NCBI RefSeq assembly: GCF_000526495.1
Contig: NZ_JAGE01000001.1
Span: 62,001 to 126,000 of the forward strand
Length of the DNA: 64,000 nucleotides
Source of the DNA: Ruminiclostridium josui JCM 17888
Lineage (GTDB): Bacteria; Bacillota; Clostridia; Acetivibrionales; DSM-1351
Direction of reading: 5' to 3'
The first letter of the stretch is position 1; each line of letters opens with the position of its first letter. Positions 51,374 to 61,144 of this stretch are shown one piece after another. The position numbers and the translations under genes were made by a program. The notes under the pieces are model-generated. The model was not told the DNA's origin, ran no database searches, and saw only the letters and a list, made by a program, of their open reading frames with translations.

Positions 51374-53719
51374 CTAAGCTTCCAGTTCATCACTTTTCTG
51401 AAGAATAACTAATGAAGTTGGGATTGTAACTTCCCACTGTTCACCTGTAAATTCGCCTTCCGCCGTATCATTCGTTTGTGATTTTATTTCATCAATAATT
51501 GATACATAAAGATCATCATCAATAAGAGGTACAGTTCCTCCATTCCAAAGCTTTCCGGTGCTTGTATAGAAGGCCAGTGCTTCTTCATAACTGGGGCGTA
51601 CAGGGACAACTACCTTTGCTGCACCGGCATGAAGGAACTTAGTGAATTGTGGATCGGAGCCTTCAACGTCTTTAATTGCATCATCCCAACCTTCATTTCT
51701 TCCCCAAAAATAGGGATAGAAAACATATGACATTTGCTCCCATTCGAATGCCTGCTCAAAGAATTGCACATTTTCACTAATTTTCTCAATAGTGTTTAGT
51801 TTTATTTCAACCTCGGTACTTGTTTCTTTGAATGCGTTAAAATTAAATTCCTCTCCCCTTAGTAAGTGAATACACCACTTTTTTAGTTCTTTCTTTTCAA
51901 TTTCTCTATTTGTTACCGAATTGCTATAAACAGGTTGGGTATATTCCAATTCAGAAATCTGTTTATGATATTCTGCCATCTGAGCTTCGTAAGCCTCCAT
52001 TATGGCTGTATAAGTTTTTATCTGCCAGCTTTCATATAGTTCTGGAGTTCTTTCACACTCAACTACAACATTTATTGCAACTCCGCTATAATTTTTCATC
52101 ATTATGGCTACAGGTATTTCACCTATGTAACCGTCAAGGTTTATTATTTCAAAAAGCTGGGGTTTACCCCTCCATTCTTTTCCTATCACTACCTGAAAAT
52201 CAGTGTTATTACCATTTCCGCCGCCTCCGGCATATGCTCGCACAGCTTTGTAACCTTCCGGCACTTTAAGTTTTTTGGTTACATTAGTTACTATAGAAGG
52301 AGGATTTGAAGGTATGTCATAGGATTCTCCAATTGTTACAAGCTTAACAGGTGGCGGTGTAACTCCTTTTACATTATATTGATGTATAAAGTTCATAAAA
52401 TTGCTCTCATTTATATCTTTATGTGTTATATTCAGTGCATTGGGCATTTTTACGCCGTTTTTCATTTCAGTCTTTAATTTCTTATTTACAAAGTTATAAA
52501 AGGCGGCCGGCTCAGGTATGATAAATTCATAAAGCATTCTCTTGCCATAGTTGAAAATTTTTGCTTCGTAAACCTTATCAACCCATCTGTATATGCCAAC
52601 AATATTATCATCACCTGTTTTGTTGTCAAAAGAATGGTTGTTTTTTTCTTCTATCTCGCTTATTGATATACTTTTACGGGACTCTTTAACTCTTTCCGTT
52701 ATTTTTGAGACTGCCCGTGACACTATTTCTCTGGAGTAGTCTGAAGCTATTCTGTTTGTTTCTGATTGTGAGCCGGAGTGTGATATATTTGTGTTTGCAG
52801 TAAGTTTGACAAATTGTCCATAAGAAGCAGATACACTTAAGCCTGCACTAAAATCGGTATTAGAAGAAATTATATTTTGGGATTCTCTTTGAAGACTGAA
52901 TCTTTCATCGTTTTGTAGATCCTTTTCGTCCTCTTTTGTTGTTTCTGTTTCTAGAAATGCGGTATCCTCTGTCCTGTCAAGGCGCCGGTGGATCCTCTCT
53001 TTAAATTCTCCCTTCAGCACATTTTCAATATAAGCTATATCGCCCATTTTAGCCCCTTTATATGTCTGCTTGACAACTTTAAGGTCGCCTACGCCCAGCA
53101 CTTTGAAATATTTATTCTGGGATGAACTTGAGGAGGTTTTATTATCGAAGAAATCCTTTGGAATAACAACTGATGCATTTAAAATAGTATGTATATCTTG
53201 AATATTCTTTGTTTTGATTTCATTGCTGGTTAGATACTCTATAAGGTTAATTACTCTCAAGGAAGTAATTACATTTTCGTGAGCCTGAGAATCGTCATAT
53301 GTCCAATAGGCAAACAAAAACAGCTGTTGCCAAAGTATATTGTAAATACTTTCATTTTTTTCATTAGCTTCCTTCTTAATCAATTTATAAAGCTCCAATG
53401 TACTTTTTGCATACCCTTTCTCCATCAGAATAGCATCTATGTCATGTGTGAGTTTTTCAATATGCTCATTTTTTTGAATATTAGACGCCAGACTATATAT
53501 GCAATGCATAACATCATAAAAAGAAGGTGGGATTTTAGCGGTGTAAGAGCGGATATTCTTTGCTACGGTATATCTGTTTCTATTACTTGCTATAGAATGT
53601 GTCTTGTTAACATCAATGTCTTGCGTATAATTCAGGTGTTTCAAACCGTCCTTATAATTTATTGCTTTTTGTGCAGGCCTGATACCTACAAATCGAAAAA
53701 TTTCACTTTCCAAATACAT
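51374..53719 (-). CDS. large protein of unknown function paired with the patatin
   Basis: I do not recognise this 781-residue protein. It starts after a strong AAAGGAGGCG site. Residues about 1-190 are helical. About 255-290 is strongly charged. A Ser/Thr-rich beta segment (about 295-325, GLSVSASYGQFVKLTANTNI) is followed by a basic helix and IIPEPAAFY near 400. A beta domain follows with KVPEGYKAVRAYAGGGGN (about 495). The C-terminal part has FEQAFEWEQMSYVFYPYFWG and VVPVRPSYEEAL. The last segments recall a widespread uncharacterised bacterial family. No signal peptide or membrane helix is seen. Pairing with a patatin suggests an effector-type module; that is inference. Confidence 0.75.
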   Translation of the reverse strand: MYLESEIFRFVGIRPAQKAINYKDGLKHLNYTQDIDVNKTHSIASNRNRYTVAKNIRSYTAKIPPSFYDVMHCIYSLASNIQKNEHIEKLTHDIDAILMEKGYAKSTLELYKLIKKEANEKNESIYNILWQQLFLFAYWTYDDSQAHENVITSLRVINLIEYLTSNEIKTKNIQDIHTILNASVVIPKDFFDNKTSSSSSQNKYFKVLGVGDLKVVKQTYKGAKMGDIAYIENVLKGEFKERIHRRLDRTEDTAFLETETTKEDEKDLQNDERFSLQRESQNIISSNTDFSAGLSVSASYGQFVKLTANTNISHSGSQSETNRIASDYSREIVSRAVSKITERVKESRKSISISEIEEKNNHSFDNKTGDDNIVGIYRWVDKVYEAKIFNYGKRMLYEFIIPEPAAFYNFVNKKLKTEMKNGVKMPNALNITHKDINESNFMNFIHQYNVKGVTPPPVKLVTIGESYDIPSNPPSIVTNVTKKLKVPEGYKAVRAYAGGGGNGNNTDFQVVIGKEWRGKPQLFEIINLDGYIGEIPVAIMMKNYSGVAINVVVECERTPELYESWQIKTYTAIMEAYEAQMAEYHKQISELEYTQPVYSNSVTNREIEKKELKKWCIHLLRGEEFNFNAFKETSTEVEIKLNTIEKISENVQFFEQAFEWEQMSYVFYPYFWGRNEGWDDAIKDVEGSDPQFTKFLHAGAAKVVVPVRPSYEEALAFYTSTGKLWNGGTVPLIDDDLYVSIIDEIKSQTNDTAEGEFTGEQWEVTIPTSLVILQKSDELEA

Positions 53720-53910
53720 CGCCTCCTTTTTTTAAAAAAACAAAAATAGAGTCCAATTGACATAATTATACAATTAGCAATTTATAACGTCAATGGGTTT
53801 TATGAATTTTTTGGAATATTTTTTATTTTTTTGAATTAATTTGTATATAATGTAACTCATTACTGTAATTGTAGGATTTTTTGATATAAATGATAATTAT
53901 ATTAGCGTAA

Positions 53911-53949
53911 AATAGGTTCAACTCCAAAATAATTAGAGTTGAACCTATT
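53911..53949 (-). terminator. ligA terminator
   Basis: A 14-bp perfect stem (AATAGGTTCAACTC at 53911-53924 with 53936-53949), followed on the minus strand by TTTTACG. It lies about 60 bases past the ligA stop. Confidence 0.82.
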
Positions 53950-54007
53950 CTCTTTACTCCTTTTGGCTAAACCGATTAACTTTTTGCAAATGTATTTTTA
54001 CTGTCTA

Positions 54008-55978
54008 CTAAGGCTTTACTCCGTTATTTAGCCAATCGATGAACTGGGCTTCTGTTATAATACTTATGTTTAGTTCTTTTGCTTTTTTGTTCTTTGATGA
54101 ATTAGACAAATTATCATTATTTATTAGGTAATTGGTTTTTGAAGTAACCGAACCGGTAACCTTCCCCCCTTTTTCTTCAATAACATTCTTTAATTCATCC
54201 CTGTTTTTAAATTGCTCCACCGAACCTGTAATAACGAAGTTCATATTTTCAAAAATCTGTTCTGATTGAGATACCTGAATCTCTTCAAGTTCAAGTTCTT
54301 TTAAAACGTCATGAACAATAACCTTCTTTTTTTCATCAGCGAAAAATTTAATAAATGATTCCGCCATAATGTCACCAATTCCGCCTATCTGAATCAATTC
54401 GGTAAAGTTAGCATTCTCAATTTTATTCCAATCGTATTTAAAAAATTTGCATATAAGCTTGGCATTTGACAGACCTACATTAGGAATTCCAAGACTGTAC
54501 AGAAGCCTTACGGCAGTAGTTTTTCTAGCCTTATTTATGGATGCCACTAGTTTACTAAAGGATTTTTCACCCAGGCCTTCCATCTCAATTATTTCATTTT
54601 TGTATTTTTCAATATGAAATAAGTCCGCTAACTCCTTAATTAAGCCTTTCGCAATTAATTTCTCCAAAGTGGCTTCGGATAAACCTTCTATATTCATAGC
54701 ATCCCTGCTGACGAAATGGGTAAATGACTTTATCTGCTTTGCTAGACACTCATTATTAACACAGTATAATGTTTTTACCCCGTTCTCCTGCTTAATCTCG
54801 GTTTTACTCTTACAAACAGGACACTCATCAGGTATAGGAGCCATACCGCTTCTGGTGAGGTTCTCAGAAATCTGTGGTATTATCATATTTGCCTTGTAAA
54901 CACATATTGTATCACCAATCCCAAGTTCCAGTCCTTCCATAATGCTTAGATTATGAATACTGGCCCTGCTTACAGTTGTTCCTTCCAACTCAACAGGCTC
55001 AAATATAGCAATAGGATTTATCAGTCCTGTTCTGGAGGCACTCCATTCAATACTAAGAAGAGTGGTTTCCTTAATTTCGTCCCTCCATTTGAAAGCAATG
55101 GAATCTCTAGGAAATTTTGCTGTAGAGCCCAATGACTCTCCGTAGTCTATGTCATCAAATGTAAGCACCAGTCCGTCTGACGGCAAGTCGTTTGACTCAA
55201 TACTTTGTGAAAACCATTGAACTGTTTCTTCTATATTAGTTTTTGTTACCTCTTTAAATTCAACTATATCAAACCCCTGACTCTTCAGCCAATTCATTTG
55301 AGAAGCTCTGGAGTTTTCAAGCTCAACATTTTCGGCTTTTACCAATGAAAAAGCAAAGAAATATACATTTCTTTCCGCCGTAACCTTGTTGTTCAGCTGT
55401 CTTACAGACCCACTGCACAGGTTTCTGGGATTCTTATATTTTGCATCAACATCTTCGATTTCATTATTCATTTTAATGAAATCAGAATAGCGGATAATTG
55501 CTTCTCCACGCAAAATCAACGTATCCTTGTGTGCTATGGTAACCGGCAGGTTCTTGAACACCTTTGCATTATTTGTGATAACCTCTCCCACTTCACCATT
55601 TCCTCTTGTAACAGCCTTTACCAAATGTCCGTCCTGATAGGTTAACACAATAGTAAGGCCGTCAAGTTTCCATGAAAGAATCCCTTTTTGACTGCCTAAC
55701 CATTCCTTTAATGCACCAACATCCTTAGTTTTATCCAATGACAGCATAGGTTTTTCGTGACGCTCTTTAGGCAGATTGCTCAGTAATTCATATCCTATGC
55801 GAATAGACGGACTGTTTGATAATACAACACCTGTTTCTTTTTCAAGTTCCAATAATTCGTCGTAAAGCTTGTCGTATTCTATATTGGGCATAATCTCAAT
55901 GTTATCATTATGATATGCTTTATCTGCTTTGTTAAGTATCTCAATCTTATCTTTCATTAATTGAATTTTATCTGCCAT
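54008..55978 (-). CDS. ligA: NAD-dependent DNA ligase (divergent LigA)
   Basis: A 656-residue ligase. It has the Ia domain (NIEYDKLYDELLELE), the AMP-binding lysine in SWKLDGLT, TRGNGEVGE, the RASIHN strand of the OB domain, a four-Cys zinc finger (CPVC...CVNNEC), helix-hairpin-helix repeats and a C-terminal BRCT domain (about 575-650). It seals nicks using NAD. Several motifs differ from the commonest form (WKLDG for xKIDG, SPSIRIG for SPTxRVG), which suggests a second, divergent ligA lineage. It is a single gene with its own terminator. Confidence 0.93.
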   Translation of the reverse strand: MADKIQLMKDKIEILNKADKAYHNDNIEIMPNIEYDKLYDELLELEKETGVVLSNSPSIRIGYELLSNLPKERHEKPMLSLDKTKDVGALKEWLGSQKGILSWKLDGLTIVLTYQDGHLVKAVTRGNGEVGEVITNNAKVFKNLPVTIAHKDTLILRGEAIIRYSDFIKMNNEIEDVDAKYKNPRNLCSGSVRQLNNKVTAERNVYFFAFSLVKAENVELENSRASQMNWLKSQGFDIVEFKEVTKTNIEETVQWFSQSIESNDLPSDGLVLTFDDIDYGESLGSTAKFPRDSIAFKWRDEIKETTLLSIEWSASRTGLINPIAIFEPVELEGTTVSRASIHNLSIMEGLELGIGDTICVYKANMIIPQISENLTRSGMAPIPDECPVCKSKTEIKQENGVKTLYCVNNECLAKQIKSFTHFVSRDAMNIEGLSEATLEKLIAKGLIKELADLFHIEKYKNEIIEMEGLGEKSFSKLVASINKARKTTAVRLLYSLGIPNVGLSNAKLICKFFKYDWNKIENANFTELIQIGGIGDIMAESFIKFFADEKKKVIVHDVLKELELEEIQVSQSEQIFENMNFVITGSVEQFKNRDELKNVIEEKGGKVTGSVTSKTNYLINNDNLSNSSKNKKAKELNISIITEAQFIDWLNNGVKP

Positions 55979-56041
55979 GTTTACCTCCGATTAGTTAAGT
56001 GAAAAATATTTATGTTAACATTTAAAATTACCCTATTGAAA

Positions 56042-56746
56042 TTAGTATCTTTTACGTAAAGGTTTACTTTTGCTCTTTAGAAAAACAGAATAAACTGCAA
56101 AAATAGATATACCTACCCAAATCAGCCCCCAAACTATAGCCGAGATATGAGTAAGTCTGGATAAAGAAACAGCATCAGTCACCGGCATACTGCCCACTCT
56201 GAACAAATCAAACTGATAATTCAACTGCATTATAACGGTATCCACCAGTGTATCATATATTGCATATGTAACACTTCCAATACCAATTATTTCAATTACC
56301 CATTGGTTAAGGCTGTCATTCTGAACCATATAAAGTATAAGTGCAAAAACAGCAAATATTACCGAGTAAAGCATTGTAAATGACATAATACCGGAATATC
56401 TGAATGTAAATCCAAGAAATATAATGGCTATAACTCCTATTATGTATTTTCTGAAACGAGTATTTTTAAGAACCAGTATCAGAATAGCAAAAAGGACACT
56501 CCCCAAATAACCCCCATTGGCAATAAGAAAGGCTGACCACCAGCTTTTGGGAAGTGACATCACATGTCCGCTTTCATTAAAATATATTTTAAGCTCTGTT
56601 ATTCCGCTGCCGGTGGTAATAGCCATAAATGCATGTCCCAACTCATGAAGAAAAACAGTAAACAATTTTATGGGTTTAATCAAAAATGTATTCCATAATA
56701 TCATAAGTGAGCCGAATATTATCAAAAATCTTCCTGTCTGCTTCAA
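56042..56746 (-). CDS. M50-type membrane metalloprotease-like protein
   Basis: A 234-residue protein with about six to seven membrane helices and the zinc motif HELGH near residue 35 in FTVFLHELGHAF. It has the M50B-like layout. The distal Asp motif of classic site-2 proteases is not obvious. The start is a TTG after GGAGG. Its substrate is unknown. It lies 88 bases downstream of gpr, so a spore-related role is possible but unproven. Confidence 0.78.
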   Translation of the reverse strand: MKQTGRFLIIFGSLMILWNTFLIKPIKLFTVFLHELGHAFMAITTGSGITELKIYFNESGHVMSLPKSWWSAFLIANGGYLGSVLFAILILVLKNTRFRKYIIGVIAIIFLGFTFRYSGIMSFTMLYSVIFAVFALILYMVQNDSLNQWVIEIIGIGSVTYAIYDTLVDTVIMQLNYQFDLFRVGSMPVTDAVSLSRLTHISAIVWGLIWVGISIFAVYSVFLKSKSKPLRKRY

Positions 56747-56834
56747 AATTGCCTCCTAAAGGGAAATGTCATTGTTAAACGTCCAAATAAAATTATAACC
56801 TGTGAAGCAGCAAAAGGGAAGATAATCATATATA

Positions 56835-57842
56835 TCAGTTAATATATCTGCCTACATCATCAAGTGTAATTCCCTGATGTAGAGCCATATTAAGTCCGTT
56901 TGCCACTACCTTTGAAACACGACTAATGATATCATCTATTTCCTTAGGAGTAACAATAAGGTGCCCTACAAAGGGATTTAAAGCCTCCTTAATAAGTTCA
57001 TACTTCTGGTCACGGTCAATATCCTTCAACGTATTATAAAACGCTGAATCCTTTGGTGATTCATTTATGAGGCTGTCAATCACAAGATCCATTGCATCAT
57101 TTGTCAAAGTAGCCGCATCAACAACAGTTGGCACACCAATAGCAATCACAGGCATCCCCAATGTCTGCTCGCTTAACTCCATTCTCTTGTTTCCTACTCC
57201 ACCTCCGGGTGCAATACCCGTATCAGCAATCTGAATAGTAGTACTAACCCTTTCCATACTTCTTGCAGCAAGAGCATCTATTGCAATCAAAGCATCAGGT
57301 TTAAGCCTGTCAACAACTCCTCTTACAATTTCTCCTGTTTCAATGCCAGTTATCCCCAGTACTCCCGGAGAAATTGCGCAAACAGGGCTAACTCCTTCGT
57401 CAACATGTTCAGGTACATATTGAAGAAGATGTCTTGTTACCATCAGATTTGAAACAACCTTAGGCCCCAGTGCATCAGGGGTAACATTCCAGTTTCCCAA
57501 TCCAATAACAAGGGTAGTAGAGCCTTCTTTCAGCTTCAGCATATCCTTTAATTCTTTTGCCATAGCATCAATAGTCTTCTTATTTACATCCTCGTTATTG
57601 TCCTTTAATTCAGGAACCTCAAGAGTTATATAGTTTCCCATCGGTTTTCCTATAGATGCTTCTCCTGTACGTGAGGTAATACGCACCCTGGTAATCTTTA
57701 CATCCTCATCTCCAGCATTTTCGATAACCACACCAGGAGGTGTTTTTCCTTCCTGAGCTTGCTGCTTTGCTTCACTGCTGTTCATAAATATTTCATGTGC
57801 CTCAATGGCAAGGTCTGTATATCTGTTGGACAAATTAATCAT
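56835..57842 (-). CDS. gpr: germination protease (GPR endopeptidase)
   Basis: A 335-residue protein of the A25 peptidase family, with RYTDLAIEAHEIF at the start, TLVIGLGNWNVTPDALGP, ALIAIDALAARS, and DTGIAPGGGVGNKRMELSE. GPR is made as a zymogen in the forespore and degrades small acid-soluble spore proteins during germination. It is divergent from rpsT, a neighbourhood often seen in clostridia. Confidence 0.95.
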   Translation of the reverse strand: MINLSNRYTDLAIEAHEIFMNSSEAKQQAQEGKTPPGVVIENAGDEDVKITRVRITSRTGEASIGKPMGNYITLEVPELKDNNEDVNKKTIDAMAKELKDMLKLKEGSTTLVIGLGNWNVTPDALGPKVVSNLMVTRHLLQYVPEHVDEGVSPVCAISPGVLGITGIETGEIVRGVVDRLKPDALIAIDALAARSMERVSTTIQIADTGIAPGGGVGNKRMELSEQTLGMPVIAIGVPTVVDAATLTNDAMDLVIDSLINESPKDSAFYNTLKDIDRDQKYELIKEALNPFVGHLIVTPKEIDDIISRVSKVVANGLNMALHQGITLDDVGRYIN

Positions 57843-58099
57843 AAATAATTTTCCTTTCGCTATAAATCTATTTAAAATTTATTAATATTATTTCAAAATC
57901 TCATGTTTTTAGTATTAAAATTTCAAATAAAAATATGGTGCATAATCAAATTTATCCAGTTTGTACTTGCAATTTAAAACCTTTCATGGTAAAATATCAT
58001 CTGTTATGGGCAAGAAGCGGTTTCTAAAACCGATTAACATATTTTTTTGTAATTTTTGCTCACTTATTATGCTAAACCGGCTCGCAGGAGGTGAATACT

Positions 58100-58357
58100 G
58101 TGCCAAACATTAAATCTGCTATAAAGAGAGTTAAAGTAATTGAGACTAAGACTTTGAAGAACACTATCAGAAAGTCAGCACTCAAGACTACTATTAAAAA
58201 ATGCAAGGAAGCTATCGCTACTGGTGAAAATACAACTGACGCTTATAAAGCAGCAACAAAGGCTTTAGATAAAGCCGCAGCAAAGAACTTAATGCATAAA
58301 AACACCGCTGCGAGAAAGAAATCCAGATTAGCAAAAGCTATGAATGCAGCAAAATAA
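58100..58357 (+). CDS. rpsT: 30S ribosomal protein S20
   Basis: The GTG at 58100, seven bases after AGGAGGT, gives 85 residues starting MPNIKSAIKRVK. The protein is very Lys/Ala rich and helical, with the S20 ending KNTAARKKSRLAKAMN. It binds 16S rRNA early in 30S assembly. An earlier in-frame GTG lies inside the ribosome site. Upstream, 57843-58099 holds only AT-rich promoter DNA and a short CGGTTT/AAACCG repeat (58018-58034). Confidence 0.96.
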   Translation: MPNIKSAIKRVKVIETKTLKNTIRKSALKTTIKKCKEAIATGENTTDAYKAATKALDKAAAKNLMHKNTAARKKSRLAKAMNAAK

Positions 58358-58366
58358 TTTAAAAAC

Positions 58367-58397
58367 AAAAACTCAGGTTTAACCCTGAGTTTTTATT
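58367..58397. terminator. bidirectional terminator between rpsT and hemW
   Basis: AAAAACTCAGG (58367-58377) pairs with CCTGAGTTTTT (58384-58394), with T-runs on both strands. Confidence 0.9.
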
Positions 58398-58405
58398 TTT
58401 TCATT

Positions 58406-59557
58406 TTATATAAATTCTACAAACACCTGATTAGCCAAATCAAAACCAAGTCTTGTTAATTTAACACAATCACCTGCTATTTCTATAAGTCCTTTATTTT
58501 CAAGTTTTTTTAAAGAATCATTATACTTTACAAATAGGTCCTGATTAAAGCGCTGGAAGAATTCTTTTCCTGTTACCCCTTTTGTTAACCGTAATCCTAA
58601 AAACATATACTCTGACATTTTATCTGCTAATTCAAGTGAAAATTTCTCACAAACTGGTTTTTCTCCACCCTTCAGATAATCTATATATCCCTCAATGGAT
58701 ACTTCGTTTGAAAATCTTATGTCCTTTAAACAGGAATGTGCCCCTGCCCCTAATCCAAGGTAATCAACACACTTCCAATATGTGAGATTATGCTTACATT
58801 CATATCCTTCTTTTGCAAAATTGGATATTTCGTACTGCTTTAATCCATTTTTACTTAAGTAATCAACCGCAAAATGATACATTTCCCTGTCAAGCTCGTC
58901 TTCCACCGGAACAAGAGCCCCTTCTTCCTGCATTACTCCAAATTTGGTATCCTCTTCAATTTTAAGACTGTAAGCTGAAATATGGTTGATACCCAAAGAA
59001 ATCAAATACTCAAGAGTTTCTTTCCAGTCATCAAGAGTCTGTCCGGGAATTCCAAAAATAACATCCCCATTAATATTTTCAAAACCAGCATCTCTTGCAT
59101 TCTTTACACTTTCAGAAAAATCCTTGTGGCTATGGCATCTTCCAAGAAATTTAAGAAGCTTGTCCTGCTGTGCCTGTAATCCCATACTTATTCTATTTAT
59201 ACCTGCATTTTTATATACCTTTAGTTTTTCGGTGCTTAATGTACCGGGGTTACTTTCTATACTTATTTCACAGTTGTCAGATATACTAAACTCAGTTCTA
59301 CATTTTTCCAAAATTCTAGAAATATACCTAACATCTACTACCGAAGGTGTTCCTCCCCCTATAAATATCGTATGAATTATATAATCTTTCATGTTTTCTT
59401 TATATAGCTCAATTTCTTTTATCATTGCTTTAAAGTAATCCTCAGCAAGATTAATCTTTCCTGCATAGGAGTTAAAATCACAGTAATTACATTTTGAACT
59501 GCAAAAGGGCACATGGATATACAAACCAGCATTATCTCTATAAAGCAAAGCCTTCAT
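58406..59557 (-). CDS. hemW: radical SAM heme chaperone HemW
   Basis: A 383-residue radical SAM protein with CSSKCNYCDF (CX3CX2C), the following aromatic residue, and the glycine motif IFIGGGTPS. The family segment GLGAGAHS and a C-terminal HemN-like domain are also present. HemW handles heme for insertion and is often misnamed a coproporphyrinogen oxidase. It ends at the shared terminator with rpsT. Confidence 0.93.
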   Translation of the reverse strand: MKALLYRDNAGLYIHVPFCSSKCNYCDFNSYAGKINLAEDYFKAMIKEIELYKENMKDYIIHTIFIGGGTPSVVDVRYISRILEKCRTEFSISDNCEISIESNPGTLSTEKLKVYKNAGINRISMGLQAQQDKLLKFLGRCHSHKDFSESVKNARDAGFENINGDVIFGIPGQTLDDWKETLEYLISLGINHISAYSLKIEEDTKFGVMQEEGALVPVEDELDREMYHFAVDYLSKNGLKQYEISNFAKEGYECKHNLTYWKCVDYLGLGAGAHSCLKDIRFSNEVSIEGYIDYLKGGEKPVCEKFSLELADKMSEYMFLGLRLTKGVTGKEFFQRFNQDLFVKYNDSLKKLENKGLIEIAGDCVKLTRLGFDLANQVFVEFI

Positions 59558-59652
59558 CTCCCAAAAGTAAGGTTTTATTAACTTTACTTATGGTATCACA
59601 TTATGATATTGTATACTAGTTACAAAATGATTCAAAAAACGGAGTATTCAAT

Positions 59653-61017
59653 ATGGAAAACAACATTATCATCAAGGACACTAAATCCTTCTACAAAATG
59701 GCTTTCGCTCTGGTTCTTCCAATGGCTGTTCAAAACCTAATAAATGTAGGAATAACATCAATAGATGTTCTTATGCTTGGAAAAGTAAGTGAAACTGTAC
59801 TTTCTGCTGCCTCTCTAGCAGGTCAGGTTCAGTTCATAATGACCCTTATATTTTTTGGACTGACATCAGGTGCGGCAGTACTTACATCCCAATACTGGGG
59901 CAAAGGTGACACCAAAAGCATTGAAAAAATCATGGGAATCTGTATGAGATTTTCTCTTTTGGTAGCACTGTTTTTTACTACAATTGTATTGTTATTCCCT
60001 ACACAGGTAATGACTATTTTTACAAATGAAGCACCAGTTATTGCGGAAGGCGCTAAATACCTTAAAATAATAGCATTATCATACATTTTCATGGCAATCA
60101 CCATGATTTACTTAAATATTATGAGAAGCGTAGAACGCGTAATTATTTCAACAGTTGTATACCTCGCTTCCCTTATTGTAAACTTAATAATTGCATCGTC
60201 ATTAATTTTCGGTCTTTTTGGTTTACCTAAAATGGGTATAGTTGGTGCAGCAATTGCAACTTTGGCTGCACGCGGAGTTGAATTGTCAATTGTTATTATA
60301 TATCACTTGAAGGTTAACAAATTAATTAAATTCAAGCCATCCGATTTATTTGTTCGGGATAAATTATTATTTAGGGATTTCTTAACTTATTCAATCCCCG
60401 TAACATTAAATGAGCTCATGTGGGGTGCAGGTGTGGCTACCAATGCAATTGTAATAGGACATCTGGGGAGTTCGGTAGTCTCAGCAAATTCCGTAGCTCA
60501 GATTACCAGACAGCTTGCTACAGTCATAGCATTTGGTCTTGCAAATGCAACAGCCATAATTGTCGGTAAGGCAATCGGAGAAAACAACTATGAAGGTGCC
60601 AAAACTTATGCAAACCGTTTTATAAAGCTAAGTATACTTGCAGGTATAGCAGGAGGAGTTCTTATACTTATTGTAAGACCTTTTCTCATGTCAATGCTCA
60701 ACCTAACGCCTATAACAAGAGGCCATTTATCTGTTATGATGTTCGTCATGTCCTATTTCGTGGTGGCACAAGCTTACAATACTACCCTTGTAGTTGGTGT
60801 TTTCCGTGGCGGAGGGGATACGAAGTTTGGCCTATTCCTTGACGTATCCACTATGTGGGCTGGTTCAATCCTATTTGGCGCATTGGCTGCTTTCATTTTC
60901 AAATGGAGTGTACCTGTTGTATACTTAATTCTCATGAGTGATGAAATTATTAAAGTTCCTCTGGTTTTATGGAGATATAGAAGCCTTAAATGGCTTAGAA
61001 ATGTGACAAGGGATTAG
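59653..61017 (+). CDS. MATE-family efflux transporter
   Basis: A 454-residue protein with 12 predicted helices in two halves. It has the MATE-type start (MALVLPMAVQNLINVGITSI-like, with SIDVLMLGK following) and GAAVLTSQYWGKGD in helix 2-3. It exports cationic drugs or metabolites using Na+ or H+. It has a CGGAGT ribosome site and shares a terminator with the convergent yesN-like gene. Confidence 0.93.
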   Translation: MENNIIIKDTKSFYKMAFALVLPMAVQNLINVGITSIDVLMLGKVSETVLSAASLAGQVQFIMTLIFFGLTSGAAVLTSQYWGKGDTKSIEKIMGICMRFSLLVALFFTTIVLLFPTQVMTIFTNEAPVIAEGAKYLKIIALSYIFMAITMIYLNIMRSVERVIISTVVYLASLIVNLIIASSLIFGLFGLPKMGIVGAAIATLAARGVELSIVIIYHLKVNKLIKFKPSDLFVRDKLLFRDFLTYSIPVTLNELMWGAGVATNAIVIGHLGSSVVSANSVAQITRQLATVIAFGLANATAIIVGKAIGENNYEGAKTYANRFIKLSILAGIAGGVLILIVRPFLMSMLNLTPITRGHLSVMMFVMSYFVVAQAYNTTLVVGVFRGGGDTKFGLFLDVSTMWAGSILFGALAAFIFKWSVPVVYLILMSDEIIKVPLVLWRYRSLKWLRNVTRD

Positions 61018-61063
61018 CATTTGAAATTTATCTGTTAGGTATAAAACTATATCGATGATTGAT

Positions 61064-61108
61064 TTCAAGATATTTGCAAGAATTTATAACATCTGCAAAT
61101 ATCTTGAA
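61064..61108. terminator. bidirectional terminator
   Basis: A 15-bp perfect stem (TTCAAGATATTTGCA at 61064-61078 with 61094-61108) between the convergent MATE and response-regulator genes. Confidence 0.75.
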
Positions 61109-61144
61109 CCAAGCTTTCATTTATGCAATTTATACTTTCGTAAA

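Noticed and set aside
57901-57960. Sigma-F/G promoter for gpr
   Set aside because: An AATACTA stretch resembles a forespore -10, but no matching -35 was found at the right distance.
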